DNA of 7,655 nucleotides from an uncultured Collinsella sp. GTDB lineage: Bacteria; Actinomycetota; Coriobacteriia; Coriobacteriales; Coriobacteriaceae. Numbering within the stretch: position 1 is the stretch's first letter; each line of letters starts with the position of its first letter. The translations under genes were made by a program, and so were the position numbers. Below the pieces are notes generated by a model, which was not told where the DNA came from, made no database searches, and saw nothing but the letters and a program-made list of their open reading frames with translations. Positions 1 to 6,308 of the stretch are shown here, piece after piece. The DNA is taken from contig URRN01000096.1 of NCBI GenBank assembly GCA_900550185.1, positions 1 through 7,655 on the forward strand, written 5' to 3'.

Positions 1-645
1 ATGGACGAGATTCTGTGGATCTATCAAAAGAAGTCCAATAACGTCCATGACCTCAACAGCCATATTTGGGACGAGTGGGCCGACGAGACCGGCTCCATCG
101 GCAAGGCCTACGGGTATCAGATTGGCCAGAAGAGCCATTATGCCGAGGGCGATTTCGACCAGATGGACCGCGTGCTGTACGATCTTAAGCACACGCCGTA
201 CAGCCGCCGCATTATGACCAACACGTACGTGTTCAGCGACCTGTCCGAGATGCACCTGTATCCGTGCGCCTACAGCGTGACCTATAACGTCACGCAGCGC
301 CCGCAGGACGATAAGCCCACACTCAACATGATTCTCAACCAGCGCAGCCAGGACATTTTGGCCGCGAACAACTGGAACGTTTGTCAGTACGCCATCTTGC
401 TGATGATGGTCGCGCAGTCGGTCGATATGATCCCCGGTGAGCTGCTGCATGTGATTGCCGATGCCCACATTTACGACCGTCATGTCAATATCGTCCGTGA
501 GCTTATCGAGCGCCCGCAGTTTGCGGCGCCTAAGGTAACGCTGAACCCCGACGTGCACGATTTCTATGCGTTTACGACCGACGACCTGATCGTGGAGGGC
601 TACGAGCACGGCCCGCAGGTCAAGAACATTCCCATCGCGGTGTAG
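1..645 (+). CDS. thyA: Thymidylate synthase, 3' part (N-terminus off the window)
   Basis: Makes dTMP from dUMP, using 5,10-methylenetetrahydrofolate as carbon donor and reductant and releasing dihydrofolate; cytosolic homodimer. The visible 214 residues align with E. coli ThyA from about residue 58 to the end. Landmarks seen: IWDEWADE (22-29), the phosphate-binding arginine pair SRR (68-70), the catalytic cysteine in YPCAYSV (Cys89, equivalent to E. coli Cys146), QRSQD (114-118), Asn126 (Asn177) and HIY (156-158, equivalent to His207/Tyr209). The spacings between these match E. coli exactly. The C-terminus IPIAV is the family's usual ending. The ATG at position 1 is almost certainly an internal Met, because the family needs about 55 more N-terminal residues, so the gene is cut by the window edge and not truncated. 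It is followed at once by dihydrofolate reductase, the enzyme that recycles its product. Family assignment is very safe. Confidence 0.96.
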   Translation: MDEILWIYQKKSNNVHDLNSHIWDEWADETGSIGKAYGYQIGQKSHYAEGDFDQMDRVLYDLKHTPYSRRIMTNTYVFSDLSEMHLYPCAYSVTYNVTQRPQDDKPTLNMILNQRSQDILAANNWNVCQYAILLMMVAQSVDMIPGELLHVIADAHIYDRHVNIVRELIERPQFAAPKVTLNPDVHDFYAFTTDDLIVEGYEHGPQVKNIPIAV

Positions 646-648
646 GTG
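644..648 (+). promoter_or_regulatory. Shine-Dalgarno deciding the folA start
   Basis: AGGTG overlaps the thyA stop codon and lies 6 nt before the ATG at 655. It favours that ATG over the in-frame GTG at 646, which directly follows the thyA stop and has no purine-rich tract at a useful distance. It also implies translational coupling of folA to thyA. Confidence 0.5.
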
Positions 649-654
649 ACGCGC

Positions 655-1173
655 ATGACGTGTAAGCTTTCTGCCATTGTCGCCGTGTGCGATGACTGGG
701 GTATTGGGTGCGAGGGCGACATGGTCGTGTCCAACCGTGCCGACATGCGTCATTTTGTGGCATGCACCAAGGGTTGCCCGGTCATTATGGGGCGCAAGAC
801 GCTGTTGAGTTTTCCCGGCGGGCGTCCTCTCAAGAATCGCCGTAATATCGTGCTCACCCGCGACGAGAGCTTTGCTGCCGAGGGCGTCGACGTGGTGCAT
901 GGCGTTGACGAAGCGCTCGTCGCGGTAGCCGATGAACCCGTTGCGTGGGTGATCGGCGGCGGCGAGGTGTATCGACAGTTCTTGCCGTATTGCGTCGAGG
1001 CCGAGGTTACGCATGACCATTGCGTGCATGACGTGGATACGTACTTTCCCGATCTGGATGCCGATCCCGCGTGGGAGATTGCGAGGCGTGGCGGTGTTGC
1101 CACGATTGCCGCGGGCGAGGGTGACGAGGGTCTCGATTATGAGTTCGTGACGTATCGTCGCGTTGAGACGTAA
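655..1173 (+). CDS. folA: Dihydrofolate reductase
   Basis: NADPH-dependent reduction of dihydrofolate to tetrahydrofolate, completing the cycle that ThyA drives; cytosolic, and the target class of trimethoprim. From ATG 655 it is 172 residues, a normal length. Seen: AIVAV and WGIG at the N-terminus, the catalytic acid Asp30 in RADMRHF (E. coli Asp27), the NADPH motif MGRKT (45-49), Arg62 in NRRNI (E. coli Arg57, which binds the folate glutamate), GGGEVY (101-106), Thr119 (Thr113) and DTYFPD (128-133). The position of the near-universal Trp22 of E. coli is Val (GDMVVSNRAD). I recall clostridial-type DHFRs with a non-Trp residue there too, so this is probably clade-specific and not a defect. 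The gene starts 9 nt after thyA and is surely co-transcribed. An alternative GTG start at 646 would add three residues. Function is secure. Confidence 0.95.
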   Translation: MTCKLSAIVAVCDDWGIGCEGDMVVSNRADMRHFVACTKGCPVIMGRKTLLSFPGGRPLKNRRNIVLTRDESFAAEGVDVVHGVDEALVAVADEPVAWVIGGGEVYRQFLPYCVEAEVTHDHCVHDVDTYFPDLDADPAWEIARRGGVATIAAGEGDEGLDYEFVTYRRVET

Positions 1174-1215
1174 ATCGTCTGGCGTGAACGGTATCATCGG
1201 GTTATTTGAATGCAT

Positions 1216-1238
1216 GGGGCGGCGCTTAGCGTCGCCTC
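1216..1238 (+). terminator. GC-rich hairpin after thyA-folA, probable terminator
   Basis: GGGGCGGCGC (1216-1225) pairs with GCGTCGCCTC (1229-1238) across a TTA loop: 10 bp including two G-U pairs. Only a short T run (GTTT) follows, so termination may be weak or factor-assisted. It lies 43 nt after the folA stop and before the next gene, where a terminator would be expected. Confidence 0.5.
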
Positions 1239-1241
1239 GTT

Positions 1242-1251
1242 TGGTATAGAT
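1242..1251 (+). promoter_or_regulatory. Possible extended -10 for the RNA methyltransferase gene
   Basis: TGGTATAGAT resembles an extended -10 (TGnTATAAT) 31 nt before the ATG at 1283. No good -35 lies 16-18 nt upstream, where the terminator-like hairpin sits. Weak, position-based candidate. Confidence 0.25.
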
Positions 1252-1282
1252 CTGCTGTAAAGAAAGGTGCGGGCAGGCTGCT

Positions 1283-2197
1283 ATGACTGATGCCGTTGAG
1301 GTGCTGCGAATCGATTCGCTCGAGGACGAGCGGCTCGATGCCTACGTGCGACTGACCGAGCGTGAGCTTCGCTGCGTGCTGGAGCCGCAGAAGGGCATTT
1401 TTATCGCCGAGAGTGCCAAGGTCATCGAGCGTGCAGTGCGTGCCGGATACGAGCCGGTGAGCTTTCTTTTGGGCGAACGCTGGCTCGACCAGATGATGCC
1501 GCTGTTTGAGCGCCTGGTGGTACGCGAAGGTGCGGGCCCGGTTCCCGTGTTCGTGGCCTCGATGGAGCTTATGGAGCAGCTGACGGGCTTTAACGTGACG
1601 CGCGGTGCGCTCGCGGCGTTCCGTCGCCCGCGTCAGATTCCGGTAGCCGAGTTCTTGGGCGGCATCGTCGAGGCGGCGGGGGAGCGCCCGGTGCGCGTGT
1701 GCGTGCTCGAGGGCATTGTCGACCACACCAACGTCGGCGCGATTTTCCGCTCGGCGGCTGCGCTGAACGTCGATGGCATTTTGGTGAGTCCTACGTGCTG
1801 TGACCCGCTGTATCGTCGCTCGGCCCGCGTGAGCATGGGCACCGTGTTTCAGGTGCCGTGGACGCGTATTGGCAGTGAGGCGCGCGTATGGCCGCATGAT
1901 GGGCTGGCGGCGCTGCACGATGCCGGCTTTTCGTGTTCCGCCATGGCGTTGACGGATGATTCGGTGTCGTTGGACGATCCCGTGCTGCAGGAGATTGATC
2001 GCCTGGCGATCTTTATGGGTACCGAGGGTGCCGGCCTGGGAGCCAAGACCATTGAGGGCTGTGACCGCGCCGTGCGCATTCCGATGGCGCACGGGGTCGA
2101 TTCGCTCAACGTGGCCGCGGCGAGCGCCGTCGCCTTTTGGCAGCTGTGCCCGCACGTGAGCAATGAGTATCACTACCAGCCGGGTTTGTATCACTAG
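1283..2197 (+). CDS. TrmH/SpoU-family RNA 2'-O-ribose methyltransferase
   Basis: An S-adenosylmethionine-dependent methyltransferase of the trefoil-knot SPOUT class, expected to methylate a ribose 2'-OH in rRNA or tRNA. The 304 residues fit the two-domain TrmH/RlmB-like layout: an N-terminal substrate-binding part (about 20-120, with GIFIAES at 38-44) and a C-terminal catalytic domain. All three signature motifs are present. Motif 1 is DHTNVGAIFRSAAAL (147-161; Asn150, Arg156). Motif 2 is IFMGTEGAGL (243-252; Glu248). Motif 3 is VDSLNVAAASAVAFW (272-286; Ser274, Asn276). The exact RNA position cannot be told from sequence, because RlmB, TsnR-like and TrmH-like members share these motifs. The start at ATG 1283 has only weak SD options: AGG 5 nt upstream, or AAAGGTG about 13 nt upstream. 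It is flanked by unrelated genes and is probably a single-gene unit. Confidence 0.9.
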   Translation: MTDAVEVLRIDSLEDERLDAYVRLTERELRCVLEPQKGIFIAESAKVIERAVRAGYEPVSFLLGERWLDQMMPLFERLVVREGAGPVPVFVASMELMEQLTGFNVTRGALAAFRRPRQIPVAEFLGGIVEAAGERPVRVCVLEGIVDHTNVGAIFRSAAALNVDGILVSPTCCDPLYRRSARVSMGTVFQVPWTRIGSEARVWPHDGLAALHDAGFSCSAMALTDDSVSLDDPVLQEIDRLAIFMGTEGAGLGAKTIEGCDRAVRIPMAHGVDSLNVAAASAVAFWQLCPHVSNEYHYQPGLYH

Positions 2198-2231
2198 GCA
2201 GATATTTCGCACCGCGCTCTAATTCGGGGTG

Positions 2232-2260
2232 TTTCGGTCGCCGCCAGTCGGTGCTAAGCT
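2232..2260 (+). promoter_or_regulatory. Candidate promoter for the MATE gene
   Basis: TGCTAAGCT (2252-2260) looks like an extended -10, with TTTCGG 17 nt upstream as a poor -35. It lies about 60 nt before the GTG start in the 125-nt gap, which otherwise shows only a T-rich stretch (2262-2298) and no clear terminator for the upstream gene. Low confidence. Confidence 0.25.
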
Positions 2261-2311
2261 GGTTTTGGCTTTGGTTTTAAATTGCTGTTTTGTTGTTTGA
2301 CGTATGCGTGT

Positions 2312-2319
2312 GGGGAGGG
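2312..2319 (+). promoter_or_regulatory. Strong Shine-Dalgarno deciding the MATE start
   Basis: GGGGAGGG ends 3 nt before the GTG at 2323. It is the only strong SD in the region. It selects GTG 2323 over the upstream in-frame TTG codons at 2290 and 2293, which would place the SD inside the coding region and add an atypical N-terminal extension. Confidence 0.6.
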
Positions 2320-2322
2320 CGT

Positions 2323-3672
2323 GTGGCTAAGAAATCTACGGCTATCGATGTAACGCAGGGTGTTATTTGGCAGCAGCTGCTTTCGCTGTGCGTTCCCATC
2401 TTTTTTAGTTCGTTTTTTCAGCAGGCCTACACGCTTATCGGTACCTATATTGTCGGTCAGTTTGGCGGCAAGCTCGCGCTGGGCGGCATTCAAGCCACGA
2501 TGGTCCTCACCGAGCTCTGCATTGGCTTTTGCGTTGGCGTTGGCGCTGGTTGTGCCGTTATCACGGGTCAGTTTTTTGGCCAGCACGATGATGAGCGTCT
2601 GAGCCGTTCGGTCCATACGGCCATGACGCTTGCGCTGGTGGGCGGTATCGTTTTCTCGATTCTTGGCATAGTGTTCGTTGAGCCCATGCTGGTGCTTATG
2701 AACACGCCGCATGAACTATTGGCCGAGGGCGTGGCCTATGCCCGTTGCTATTTTGCCGCCATGGTTGCGGCGCTGCTGCTCAATATGGGAACGGCATTGC
2801 TGCGCGCCGTGGGCGATACGCGCGGGCCTGCTGTGATCATCGCTTCCGGCTGCCTTGTTAATGCGGTGCTGGATGTCATCTTCGTTGCCGTGCTTCATAT
2901 GGAGGCTCTGGGCTGCGGCATCGCGGTGGCGCTGACCATTTGCTCCAACGCCACGATGATCGTGATTCGTATGATGCACGCACCGGGTGCGTGGCGGCTT
3001 TCACTGTCCAAACTCGGCATTGATCCTGGCATTTGTAAGAGCATGATCTCGTGTGGTCTGCCGCTTGGCTTTCAGTCTGCTGCGTATTCGATTTCCAACG
3101 TTTTGATTCAGGTGTCGGTCAACTCGTTTGGTGCCGATGTCACCACGGCTTGGGGTCTTTCGGGCCGCCTGGATGGCATTGTCTGGATGGTTACCGAGGC
3201 GCTTGGCGTGTCGATCACCACGTTCTCGGCACAGAACTTTGGCGCGCGCAACTACGAGCGCATGCGCAAGGGCTACCATACGTCGCTCGTGCTGTCGTTT
3301 ATGCTCATTGGTGGCCTGTCTGCCGTGCTGCTGGTATTCTCGGGTCCGCTGTCTCGTCTGTTTGTCGACGATGCTTCGATTTCGGCGTACACCACGACGA
3401 TTCTTCATTTCATCGCGCCGTTCTACGCGATCTTCTCGATTATCGAGAACGCGTCGGGCTCCATTCGCGGCGCCGGCGTGAGTCTGCAGCCTATGATGCT
3501 CACCATCTTTGGCACCGTTGTCTTGAGGGTGATCTGGGTGTTTGCGATCATGCCCTTCGATCCGTCGCTCGAGCATCTACTACTGGTCTACCCCGTAACC
3601 TGGCTCATTACGGCCACGATGTTCACCATCTACCACCACAGCGGCAACTGGCTAGGCCGCGCCACCGCCTAA
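2323..3672 (+). CDS. MATE-family multidrug/cation antiporter
   Basis: An integral membrane exporter of the multidrug and toxic compound extrusion family, using Na+ or H+ entry to expel drugs or metabolites; the substrate is not predictable. It has 449 residues from GTG 2323, the usual MATE length, with about 12 hydrophobic segments starting near residue 20. Two homologous halves are visible. The first contains QQAYTLIGTYIVGQFGG (33-49), GAGCAVITGQFFG (74-86) and the signature LLRAVGDTRGP (159-169), followed by NAVLDVIFV (180-188). The second has the equivalent QNFGARNYERMRKG (304-317) and SGSIRGAGVSLQP (378-390). The N-terminus (AKKSTAIDVTQGVIWQQLL) is the common polar lead-in of Gram-positive MATE proteins. 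It looks intact and monocistronic, and faces cobO with an 84-nt palindromic gap. No regulator gene is adjacent, so a role in induced drug resistance is not indicated. Confidence 0.93.
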   Translation: MAKKSTAIDVTQGVIWQQLLSLCVPIFFSSFFQQAYTLIGTYIVGQFGGKLALGGIQATMVLTELCIGFCVGVGAGCAVITGQFFGQHDDERLSRSVHTAMTLALVGGIVFSILGIVFVEPMLVLMNTPHELLAEGVAYARCYFAAMVAALLLNMGTALLRAVGDTRGPAVIIASGCLVNAVLDVIFVAVLHMEALGCGIAVALTICSNATMIVIRMMHAPGAWRLSLSKLGIDPGICKSMISCGLPLGFQSAAYSISNVLIQVSVNSFGADVTTAWGLSGRLDGIVWMVTEALGVSITTFSAQNFGARNYERMRKGYHTSLVLSFMLIGGLSAVLLVFSGPLSRLFVDDASISAYTTTILHFIAPFYAIFSIIENASGSIRGAGVSLQPMMLTIFGTVVLRVIWVFAIMPFDPSLEHLLLVYPVTWLITATMFTIYHHSGNWLGRATA

Positions 3673-3760
3673 TGATCCCTTGGGGTGGAGGAAAACGGAT
3701 CATTGCTCTCCGTCGTGATGTCGACGATCCGTTTCTCTTCGTCCCCTTCGGATCAATTAG
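3669..3760. terminator. Stop-to-stop imperfect palindrome between MATE and cobO, probable shared terminator
   Basis: The arms pair from the MATE stop to the cobO stop. C-TAA (3669-3672) pairs with TTA-G (3757-3760), and TGATCC (3673-3678) with GGATCA (3750-3755), with A3756 bulged. After a small internal loop, 3682-3691 pairs with 3736-3745 (10 bp, four of them G-U). After one mismatch, AAACGGATC (3693-3701) pairs with GATCCGTTT (3726-3734). The apical region 3702-3725 contains CGTCG/CGACG, which could form a competing small stem. The G-U pairs exist only in the plus-strand RNA, so the fold is best for the MATE transcript. There is no clean U-tract after it, only the T-rich GTTTCTCTTC inside the right arm. 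Termination is the natural reading for convergent genes, but it is an inference. Confidence 0.6.
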
Positions 3761-4242
3761 TATTCGATGCCTTGGCGGGCTAGGAGGCCTTCGCCGAAGT
3801 AGTGTTTGACGGGGCGCATTTCGGTGACCAGGTCGGCGAGGTCAGCGAGGGGCAGCAGGCCGCGGCCGGTCAGTATGAGCTCTGTGGTGTCGGGTTTCAT
3901 CGCGATCAGTTTCTCGACATCCTCGCGCGTCACGAAGCCGCGGCGCATGGCCTCGCCGAGTTCGTCAAAAATCAGAACGTCGACCTGTGAGATCTGCTCG
4001 CGTGCGAGCTCCATGATCTGTGCGGCGCAAGCCTCGGGCGTGTCGCGGTCGGCCTGTACAATTCGTAGCCCTAGGCGTGGTGCCGCATCATGCTCGGCGC
4101 AGTGCAGCTTCTTGGCAAACTGCAGCATGAGTACGTCGAGCCCAGAACCTGTGGCGCGCATCGCCAATCCCAGCGCAGCCGTCGTCTTGCCCTTGCCGTC
4201 GCCCGTATAAATCTGAACCTTGCCGACTTCCAGTGATGCCAT
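3757..4242 (-). CDS. cobO: Corrinoid (cob(I)alamin/cobyrinic acid a,c-diamide) adenosyltransferase, short form
   Basis: Transfers the 5'-deoxyadenosyl group of ATP to the reduced cobalt of a corrinoid, making the coenzyme B12 form in salvage or late biosynthesis; cytosolic. It has 161 residues. An atypical P-loop GDGKGKTT (14-21) near the N-terminus, VLIFDEL (89-95, equivalent to VVLDEL of Salmonella CobA), ILTGRG (123-128), LADLVTEMRPVKHYF (135-149) and the terminal ARQGIEY (155-161) are all CobA/CobO/BtuR hallmarks. It is shorter than Salmonella CobA (196 residues), because it lacks the N-terminal arm and about 12 residues between QF (41-42) and the DEL motif. The FIKG and TGFTW motifs of that segment are absent (see findings). 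The ATG at 4242 has a good SD, AAAGGA, 5 nt upstream. No other cobalamin genes are visible, which fits salvage. It is divergent from ftsH. The family is sure; the exact substrate is not. Confidence 0.9.
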   Translation of the reverse strand: MASLEVGKVQIYTGDGKGKTTAALGLAMRATGSGLDVLMLQFAKKLHCAEHDAAPRLGLRIVQADRDTPEACAAQIMELAREQISQVDVLIFDELGEAMRRGFVTREDVEKLIAMKPDTTELILTGRGLLPLADLADLVTEMRPVKHYFGEGLLARQGIEY

Positions 4243-4247
4243 CTATG

Positions 4248-4253
4248 TCCTTT
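4248..4253 (-). promoter_or_regulatory. Shine-Dalgarno of cobO
   Basis: Read on the minus strand, AAAGGA lies 5 nt before the ATG at 4242, confirming that start. Confidence 0.6.
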
Positions 4254-4319
4254 CGTGCCCGGCGTCGGTTTATCGCCGGCCGGGTTGGGTATTCTAGAAA
4301 GCATTATCAACCCCAGTAG
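4254..4319. promoter_or_regulatory. Divergent cobO/ftsH promoter region
   Basis: Only 77 nt separate the two divergent start codons, so both promoters must lie here or inside the genes. Visible: a hairpin, CCGGCG (4259-4264) with CGCCGG (4274-4279), with an alternative pairing of CCCGGC (4258-4263) and GCCGGG (4279-4284); a candidate ftsH -10 TATTCT (4290-4295) or CATTAT (4302-4307), neither with a good -35; and the 8-nt palindrome TTCTAGAA (4292-4299) over the first of these. There is no room for a cobalamin riboswitch in the cobO leader. Individual promoter calls are weak. Confidence 0.35.
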
Positions 4320-6227
4320 ATGGAGTTCAAGCAGATGGAGATGGATGACAACAAACGTAGACGGAATATGATCCTCTACGTGCTCATCGCCTTCGTCGTC
4401 TACCTCGTGCTCTCGACCGTTCTGTTCCCCAACATCGGTCACACGCAGCAGATTACGAAGACCGATTACTCGACGTTTGTCAAAGCGCTCGATAAGAAGA
4501 GTGTCGACAAGGTCGAGTACAACACGGACGATTACTCGATTTATTACACCAAGAAGGGCGAGGACGAGAACATCGCCTATAAGACGACCGGTGTGCCGAA
4601 CGATGCGGGCTTTACCGATCGCGTGCTTGAGTCTGGCGCTTCGCTGGAGTCGGTCGTTCCCGATAAAAACTCGGGTTTGATGACCTACTACCTGCTTACG
4701 CTCATCCTTCCCATGGCGATTTTCTTCCTGATCGGCTGGTGGCTCAACCGCCGCATGAAGAAGGCCATGGGTGATGACGGCCCGTCGATGAACTTTGGCG
4801 GCGGCGGTTTTGGCGGCGGCGGACTGGGTAAGTCCGGCGCGCGCGTGATCGCCTCCAAGGACGTGGGCGTGACCTTTAAGGACGTCGCCGGCCAGGAAGA
4901 GGCCAAGGAGTCTCTCAAGGAGGTCGTCGACTTTCTGGAGAAGCCGCAGCGCTACGAGGAGATCGGCGCCAAGCTGCCGCGTGGTGCTCTCCTTGTTGGC
5001 CCTCCGGGTACCGGTAAGACCCTGCTTGCCAAGGCTGTTGCCGGCGAGGCCGGTGTTCCGTTCTTTAGTATTTCGGGCTCTGAGTTCGTTGAGATGTTTG
5101 TTGGTCGCGGCGCTGCAAAGGTTCGTGACCTGTTTAAGCAGGCCAAGGAAAAGGCCCCGTGTATCGTCTTTATCGATGAGATCGATACCATCGGTAAGAA
5201 GCGTGATGGCGGCGGCTTTAGCGGCAACGACGAGCGCGAGCAGACGCTCAATCAGTTGCTGACCGAGATGGATGGCTTCGATAACCACAAGGGTATCGTT
5301 GTCCTTGCCGCAACCAACCGCCCTGACAGTCTCGATCCCGCTCTACTGCGCCCCGGTCGTTTTGACCGCCGCATCCCCGTCGAGTTGCCCGATCTGACCG
5401 GCCGTAAGAACATCCTCGAGCTCCACGCCAAGAGTGTGAAGACCGAGCCGCCGATCGATCTGACCGCGATTGCCCGCGCCACGCCCGGTGCCTCGGGCGC
5501 CGACCTTGCCAATATCATCAACGAGGGCGCCCTGCGCGCCGTTCGCGAGGGTCGCAAGCGTGCAACCCAGGACGACTTCGAGGAGTCGGTTGAGGTCGTC
5601 ATTGCCGGCCAACAGCGTAAGTCCACGGTGCTTTCCGACCACGAGAAGCAGGTCGTTTCCTACCATGAGATCGGCCATGCCATTGTTGCCGCTCGCCAGA
5701 AGGGCTCTGCGCCGGTCACGAAGATCACCATCGTGCCACGCACGAGCGGTGCTCTGGGCTACACCATGCAGGTCGAGGAGGATGAGCGCTTCCTGACCAC
5801 GCGCCAGGAGGTCCTGGACAAGCTCGCCGTCTATTGCGGTGGCCGTGCAGCCGAGGAGCTCATCTTTGGTGAGATGACGACCGGCGCCGCCAACGATATC
5901 GAGCAGGCCACCAAGCTCGCCCGTAACATGGTGACGCGCTTTGGTATGTCCGATGAGTTTGGCATGATGGCACTCGGTACCGTTCAGAATGCGTACCTTA
6001 ACCAGGACACGTCGCTCACCTGCGCCCCCGGTACGGCCGAGCGCGTGGACGCGATTGTCGCCAAGCTGATCGAGGATGCGCACGACCGCGCTCTGCAGAT
6101 CCTCAAGGAGAACAAGTTTAAGCTCCATGAGCTGGCTCGTTATCTGTACAAGAAGGAGACCATTACGGGTGAGGAGTTCATGAACCTCCTCACGCGCGAG
6201 AATCCGCTGATGCCCACGCAGCAGTAA
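4320..6227 (+). CDS. ftsH: ATP-dependent zinc metalloprotease FtsH
   Basis: A membrane-anchored AAA+ protease that forms hexamers and degrades misplaced membrane proteins and short-lived regulators. It has 635 residues. Order: N-terminal membrane segment (about 17-36), extracytoplasmic domain (37-119), second membrane segment (about 122-140), glycine-rich linker (160-170), then the AAA+ module. The AAA+ module has Walker A GPPGTGKT (227-234), pore loop MFVG (259-262), Walker B VFIDEID (283-289) and a second region of homology NRPDSLDPALLRPGRFDRR (333-351) with its arginine fingers. The M41 peptidase has HEIGH (449-453; His449, Glu450, His453) and the third zinc ligand Asp526 in NDIEQAT. Every catalytic element is present. 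Three in-frame ATGs occur at 4320, 4335 and 4341. ATG 4320 has no SD, while GGAG lies 9 nt before 4335, so the true start may be 15 nt downstream. It ends at a strong terminator. It is followed by DUF523 and preceded by divergent cobO, neither a usual functional partner. Confidence 0.97.
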   Translation: MEFKQMEMDDNKRRRNMILYVLIAFVVYLVLSTVLFPNIGHTQQITKTDYSTFVKALDKKSVDKVEYNTDDYSIYYTKKGEDENIAYKTTGVPNDAGFTDRVLESGASLESVVPDKNSGLMTYYLLTLILPMAIFFLIGWWLNRRMKKAMGDDGPSMNFGGGGFGGGGLGKSGARVIASKDVGVTFKDVAGQEEAKESLKEVVDFLEKPQRYEEIGAKLPRGALLVGPPGTGKTLLAKAVAGEAGVPFFSISGSEFVEMFVGRGAAKVRDLFKQAKEKAPCIVFIDEIDTIGKKRDGGGFSGNDEREQTLNQLLTEMDGFDNHKGIVVLAATNRPDSLDPALLRPGRFDRRIPVELPDLTGRKNILELHAKSVKTEPPIDLTAIARATPGASGADLANIINEGALRAVREGRKRATQDDFEESVEVVIAGQQRKSTVLSDHEKQVVSYHEIGHAIVAARQKGSAPVTKITIVPRTSGALGYTMQVEEDERFLTTRQEVLDKLAVYCGGRAAEELIFGEMTTGAANDIEQATKLARNMVTRFGMSDEFGMMALGTVQNAYLNQDTSLTCAPGTAERVDAIVAKLIEDAHDRALQILKENKFKLHELARYLYKKETITGEEFMNLLTRENPLMPTQQ

Positions 6228-6253
6228 AGCCGCGGCCGAGCCAGTAAACGCCG

Positions 6254-6291
6254 ACGCCCCATTTGAGCAGCTTACTCAAATGGGGCGTTTT
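6254..6291 (+). terminator. Intrinsic terminator of ftsH
   Basis: A perfect 14-bp stem, ACGCCCCATTTGAG (6254-6267) with CTCAAATGGGGCGT (6275-6288), across a 7-nt loop and running into TTTT (6288-6291). It starts 27 nt after the ftsH stop. This is the clearest terminator in the window. It also occupies the 5' leader of the next gene. Confidence 0.9.
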
Positions 6292-6295
6292 GCTT

Positions 6296-6301
6296 GAGAG
6301 G
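6296..6301 (+). promoter_or_regulatory. Shine-Dalgarno deciding the DUF523 start
   Basis: GAGAGG lies 7 nt before the ATG at 6309. For the ATG at 6303 the same tract would be too close, and the TTG at 6294 precedes the SD. ATG 6309 also gives the usual DUF523 N-terminus MKIVVSACLMG. Confidence 0.6.
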
Positions 6302-6308
6302 GATGGAA

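Noticed and set aside
1226..2212. Long minus-strand open frame (328 codons) across the RNA methyltransferase gene
   Set aside because: It is the antisense shadow of a GC-rich gene. It is rich in His/Arg/Gln, has no family motif, and the plus-strand protein has all SPOUT motifs.
2290..2322. TTG start for the MATE protein
   Set aside because: The strong SD at 2312-2319 fits GTG 2323, and the extra residues (LFDVCVWGGR) do not resemble MATE N-termini.
4243..4319. Cobalamin riboswitch upstream of cobO
   Set aside because: Only 77 nt are available and no B12-box-like sequence is seen. The known riboswitch class needs far more sequence.
4795..4830. GGC-rich repeat-like DNA
   Set aside because: It encodes the ordinary glycine-rich linker between the second membrane segment and the AAA+ module of FtsH, not a DNA repeat element.
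4071..5288. Long minus-strand open frame (405 codons) over the start of cobO and half of ftsH
   Set aside because: It overlaps two well-identified genes, has low-complexity composition and no recognisable domain. It is an artefact of codon bias in ftsH.
5343..6128. 261-codon minus-strand open frame inside ftsH
   Set aside because: Antisense to the FtsH protease domain, with no motif and no SD. A shadow frame.
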